A DNA stretch of 11,925 nucleotides from Meridianimarinicoccus sp044221805. GTDB lineage: Bacteria; Pseudomonadota; Alphaproteobacteria; Rhodobacterales; Rhodobacteraceae. The stretch covers positions 1-11,925 of the forward strand of contig JBGAOK010000108.1 of assembly GCA_044221805.1 (NCBI GenBank), read 5' to 3'. Of the stretch, positions 7,827-11,925 are shown piece by piece (the stretch's first letter is position 1; every line of letters starts with the position of its first letter). The notes below the pieces were generated by a model. It was not told the DNA's origin. It ran no database searches and saw nothing but the letters and a program-made list of their open reading frames with translations. Made by a program: the position numbers and the translations under genes.

Positions 7827-9830
7827 TCACCCATCGTTGCCGGACTCGGTGGAATCGGGGTCCGGATGGAAGCCGATGTCGCGAATCAGGCGGTCGAGGG
7901 CCGAGCGGTCGTCCCGGTTCAGCTTGGCCCCGTTCGGGCCGGTGTCGTACTCAGTGCGGTCTTCCATCTGGCTGCGGTCGGCCCGTGTGCGCGCCTCGGC
8001 CGCCTGCGACAGGCGCCATTTCATCCGCACCCCGTCGTCGGCGAACCCGGGCATGGCCTCGGTCGTCTCGCGGATCTCGGATTCCAGACCACGCCGCGCT
8101 TCCAGCTTCGCCATCTCCTCGGTGATGCAGATCTCGGCAAGCGTCACGTCGCCGGGGGCGCGCAATGCCGGAACCAACGCCACATGCGGTCGCCGGAACA
8201 GCAATTCAAGCGTCTCGGCGCCAACTTCCGCCGCGATCTGCGCCCGGGCCTCGCCGCTGCGGCGCAGATGCCACGCCATCAGGGCGGCGCGGATCTCGCG
8301 GTGACCCGGCGCCTTCAGGGGCATTTCGGCAATCGCTTCGGCACAACGGTCGAGCACCGCGGGCGTGGTGATCGCGGCCGCAAGGATCACCGCCTCGCGC
8401 AGCTCGGTTTCCACGTCCGCCCCGGCATCGCCGGCCAGGATCGACCCCAGCGCCCCCTGGCTGGGCCCTTCCCTGCCCTTGCGCGCCGTCCAGCCGCCAG
8501 AGCCACCGCCGGACCCTCCACCGGGTTCGCGCCGCGCCGGCGGTGCAGGGCGGAACGCCGCCCATTGCAGATCCCGCAGCGCACGGCGGTAATGCGCCTT
8601 CACCATCGGATCGGTGATGGTGTCGGTCAGCTCGGCCAGCCGGCTTTCCAGCGCGGCGCGGCGGTCGGGGCCGTCGAAGACCCGGCCCTCGGTCTCGCGC
8701 CGCCACAGCAGTTCCACCAGCGGCTGCGCCGCGTCGAGCGCCACCTGCATCGCCCCCGGCCCCTCGCCGCGGATCAGCTCGTCCGGGTCCTTGCCACCGG
8801 GCAGCAGCGCCACCCGCAGGCTGCGCCCCGGTTTCAGCAGCGGCAGCGCCACGTCGATCAGCCGCATCGCTGCCTTCAGGCCGGCCTTGTCGCCGTCGAG
8901 CGCGAGGATCGGCTCGGGCGCGATGCGCCACATCAGTTCAAGCTGGGCCGGCGTCACCGCGGTGCCCAGGGGCGCCACCGCCGCGCCGAAGCCGGCCTCG
9001 ACCAGCGCGATCACGTCCATGTAGCCCTCGGCGACGACCAGCGGCGCGCCCTGCCCTGCCGCGGTGCGGGCAGGACCGTGGTTGAACAGGACATGGCCCT
9101 TGTCGAACAGCGGCGTGTCGGGCGAGTTCAGGTACTTCGCCTGCGCCTCCTTCGCCATCGCCCGGCCGCCAAAGGCAATGCAGCGGCCGCGCGGGTCGCG
9201 AATCGGGAACATGATGCGGTCGCGGAAACGGTCGAAGGGGGCGCCGCCATCCTCGGGCGCGATCGCCATGCCGCTGTCCACGATCAGGTCGGGGCGCAGC
9301 CCGCGGCCGGTCAGGTGGTCCCACAGCGCCCGGCGCGACGGGAGCGCGAAGCCGATCTCGAAGCGCGCCAGCGCCGCCTCGCCGAGACCCCGGCGGGCGA
9401 GGTAGGCGCGCGCCTCGGCGGCGGCGCCGGTGGCCAGTTGCAGCCGGAAGGCCTTTACCGCCGCCTCCATCACCTCGGCCAGCTGGCCGGACCGGTCGGC
9501 CCGCGCCTTCGCCTGCGGATCCTGCGCCGGCATCGCCATCCCGGCATCCCGAACCAGCGATTCCACCGCTTCCATGAAGCCCAGGTTCTCGGTCTCCTGG
9601 ACGAACTTCACCACGTCACCGCCGGCCTGGCAGCCGAAGCAGTGATAGAAGCCCTTGCGGTCGTCCACGTGGAAGCTCGCCGACTTCTCCTGATGGAACG
9701 GGCACGGCGCCCACAGGTCGCCGCGGGCCGGGTTCGACTTGCGCCGGTCCCATGTCACCTTGCGTCCCACCACCTGGGACAGGCTGATGCGCGCCTTCAA
9801 TTCGTCGAGGAAACCCGGGGGAAGACTCAT
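7827..9830 (-). CDS. dnaG: DNA primase DnaG
   Basis: Makes the RNA primers for lagging-strand and restart synthesis at the replication fork, working with the DnaB helicase. The 667-residue protein begins MSLPPGFLDEL. Its zinc-binding domain has Cys43, His46, Cys64 and Cys67 (CPFH, CFGC). The RNA polymerase core includes RDRIMFPIRDPRGR (203-216), the Toprim glutamate in VVAEGYMDV (Glu268), the metal-binding pair Asp312/Asp314 in ALDGDKAG, and KDPDEL (347-352). A Gly/Ser/Pro/Arg-rich linker (about 428-447) joins the core to the C-terminal helicase-binding domain. The frame stays open far upstream, but the start at 9830 matches the family N-terminus. The ribosome binding site is weak (AGGA 11 bases upstream). 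It is followed by rpoD on the same strand. No rpsU lies upstream. Confidence 0.97.
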   Translation of the reverse strand: MSLPPGFLDELKARISLSQVVGRKVTWDRRKSNPARGDLWAPCPFHQEKSASFHVDDRKGFYHCFGCQAGGDVVKFVQETENLGFMEAVESLVRDAGMAMPAQDPQAKARADRSGQLAEVMEAAVKAFRLQLATGAAAEARAYLARRGLGEAALARFEIGFALPSRRALWDHLTGRGLRPDLIVDSGMAIAPEDGGAPFDRFRDRIMFPIRDPRGRCIAFGGRAMAKEAQAKYLNSPDTPLFDKGHVLFNHGPARTAAGQGAPLVVAEGYMDVIALVEAGFGAAVAPLGTAVTPAQLELMWRIAPEPILALDGDKAGLKAAMRLIDVALPLLKPGRSLRVALLPGGKDPDELIRGEGPGAMQVALDAAQPLVELLWRRETEGRVFDGPDRRAALESRLAELTDTITDPMVKAHYRRALRDLQWAAFRPAPPARREPGGGSGGGSGGWTARKGREGPSQGALGSILAGDAGADVETELREAVILAAAITTPAVLDRCAEAIAEMPLKAPGHREIRAALMAWHLRRSGEARAQIAAEVGAETLELLFRRPHVALVPALRAPGDVTLAEICITEEMAKLEARRGLESEIRETTEAMPGFADDGVRMKWRLSQAAEARTRADRSQMEDRTEYDTGPNGAKLNRDDRSALDRLIRDIGFHPDPDSTESGNDG

Positions 9831-9989
9831 GCCCCGCACTATCCTGCGCGCCGGCCCGACTGTCCACACGCCAGCGCCCTGCAACCCGGCGCCACGCCGC
9901 GCCCCCGCGCCCGCCACCCGGGACAGCCGGTGGCCCCCCCAATCGCCACCGGTCGCCCGGCAGCCCGGTCCGCGAGCCGAGGGCCGGCG

Positions 9990-10049
9990 GCCGGCTTTGC
10001 CGGCGCCGTCCTTCCGGCCACGGTGCCGGCCGTGCCGGTGCCGTGGCCG
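9990..10049. terminator. GC-rich hairpins downstream of glutamate dehydrogenase
   Basis: The dnaG-gdhA gap (9831-10056) is very GC-rich and holds two inverted repeats: CGGCCACGG / CCGTGGCCG (10015-10023 and 10041-10049, 17-base loop) and GCCGGC-TTT-GCCGGC (9990-10004). Both follow the glutamate dehydrogenase stop on the minus strand. Neither has a T run, so they are at best factor-assisted terminators or transcript-end stabilisers. I see no clear dnaG promoter in this gap. Confidence 0.4.
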
Positions 10050-10056
10050 AGCGGTC

Positions 10057-11489
<1,433 letters not shown>

Positions 11490-11494
11490 GGGCG

Positions 11495-11499
11495 CCCTC
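11495..11499 (-). promoter_or_regulatory. Ribosome binding site of glutamate dehydrogenase
   Basis: GGAGG on the minus strand, 5-6 bases before the ATG at 11489. It selects this start over upstream in-frame ATGs, the first of which would be at 11618. Confidence 0.75.
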
Positions 11500-11586
11500 C
11501 GTTGCTTCTGCGCGTTCCGGATTTTCCGGCAGCAGATGGTTGTTTGAGGCGAAGGTAATCCCGATTCCTTTCCGAACGCCATCCAA

Positions 11587-11610
11587 TTTGCGACTGTTTT
11601 GCGAGCAAAA
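11587..11610. promoter_or_regulatory. Possible operator: repeated TTTGCGA with TTTTGC-GA-GCAAAA palindrome
   Basis: TTTGCGA occurs twice, at 11587-11593 and 11598-11604, 11 bp apart (about one helical turn). The second copy is part of the palindrome TTTTGC-GA-GCAAAA (11597-11610). It lies about 100 bp upstream of the gdhA start, where a regulator of nitrogen or carbon metabolism could bind. It looks something like TTTGCAAA-type sites known for short-chain acyl-CoA regulators, but spacing and sequence differ, so no regulator is assigned. Confidence 0.35.
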
Positions 11611-11790
11611 GGCGTCACATTCAGGGCGTTTTCCAGTCACCTTGCGAAGTCTTCGGGAATTCTCTTGCATGTTCTGGGACATCAGACACGGCGCGCTCCG
11701 AATCTTTTCGGAACCGCACTCATCGCCGCCGTTCCGGCCGGAGTGTGCGAAAACGAACAACCCCACCTCGTCCCGGCACCGACCGGCCGA

Positions 11791-11819
11791 TTGATGCAGG
11801 ACCGGTCGCAGCCTAAGTC
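11791..11819 (+). promoter_or_regulatory. Candidate promoter for the pirin-like gene
   Basis: TTGATG (11791-11796) and TAAGTC (11814-11819) are 17 bases apart on the plus strand, about 55 bases before the ATG. The -35 matches the sigma-70 consensus at 4/6 but the -10 is poor, so this is only a candidate. Confidence 0.2.
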
Positions 11820-11874
11820 TGGGCCAAAGGCGCCGGACCCGATCCAGACCCCCGGCGCGAGAGGAGAATCTGCC

Positions 11875-11925
11875 ATGTCTCTCAGACCCGTTTCGTTCCA
11901 GCGCAAGGCGGTACCGACGATGGAA
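11875..11925 (+). CDS. 5' end of a probable pirin-family protein (runs off window)
   Basis: Only the first 17 codons are present (MSLRPVSFQRKAVPTME). A strong ribosome binding site, GAGGAGA, ends 7 bases before the ATG, so the start is well supported. The opening resembles one class of pirin proteins, which start with a short strand and an RP...PTxEGAGV-type sequence. This is from memory and rests on few residues. Pirins are iron-binding cupin proteins; some act as quercetin dioxygenases or redox sensors. The gene diverges from glutamate dehydrogenase. That a coding sequence starts here is fairly sure; the family is uncertain. Confidence 0.5.
   Translation, partial: MSLRPVSFQRKAVPTME

Larger units (their letters stand above)
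11490..11874. other. Divergent intergenic region between gdhA and the pirin-like gene
   Basis: These 385 bp hold no credible gene; open frames here lack family resemblance or are extensions of the glutamate dehydrogenase frames. The region is clearly less GC-rich than the rest around 11520-11670. It contains a TTTTGC-GA-GCAAAA palindrome, an 11-bp dyad CGAAGTCTTCG (11645-11655), a small hairpin CCGGA-TTT-TCCGG (11517-11529) in the gdhA leader, and ribosome binding sites at both ends. Control elements for both genes are expected here. Confidence 0.6.

Noticed and set aside
11682..11906. 74-codon minus-strand frame in the gdhA-pirin gap
   Set aside because: No ribosome binding site or family resemblance, and it runs antisense across the well supported start of the pirin-like gene.

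Overview
The window is GC-rich, densely packed chromosomal DNA from an alphaproteobacterium, most probably a member of the Rhodobacteraceae (Rhodobacter/Paracoccus type). This rests on the protein sequences: an alphaproteobacterial RpoD with acidic stretches, an NrdR-RibD pair, and a glutamate dehydrogenase whose C-terminus I recognise from that family. The assignment is by recognition and not by a search. There is no sign of a prophage, insertion sequence, CRISPR array, tRNA or rRNA. The content is core housekeeping.

Layout. At the left edge (3-848, + strand) is the 3' part of a PlsC-like acyltransferase. It converges on a minus-strand block across a pair of tandem perfect hairpins (895-943). 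Nearly everything from 950 to 11489 is on the minus strand. Read in the direction of transcription, from right to left, it holds: glutamate dehydrogenase (10057-11489, frame broken by a cluster of small deletions); DNA primase dnaG (7827-9830); the housekeeping sigma factor rpoD (5724-7721); a stand-alone RibD-C/dihydrofolate-reductase-like protein (5127-5723) whose GTG start directly abuts the rpoD stop; a small secreted protein of unknown function (4507-4980); nrdR (3873-4340); ribD (2737-3870); and a two-gene ABC-2 exporter of the YadG/YadH type (950-2634). At the right edge a plus-strand gene starts at 11875. Its first 17 codons look like a pirin-family protein, diverging from glutamate dehydrogenase across a 385-bp intergenic region.

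How the genes work together. dnaG-rpoD is the conserved macromolecular synthesis pair (replication priming and transcription initiation), here without a recognisable rpsU. nrdR and ribD are 2 bp apart and link control of ribonucleotide reductase to the first steps of riboflavin synthesis. The genes that often follow ribD do not, and the yadG-yadH exporter lies there instead. yadG and yadH overlap by 4 bp (ATGA) and should be translationally coupled.

Points worth a second look: the clustered, deletion-only lesions in the glutamate dehydrogenase gene (an assembly problem or a fresh pseudogene), an inverted repeat in the rpoD leader, the zero-gap RibD-C gene behind rpoD, and the tandem hairpins between the convergent genes. 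I did not find a convincing new biological system.
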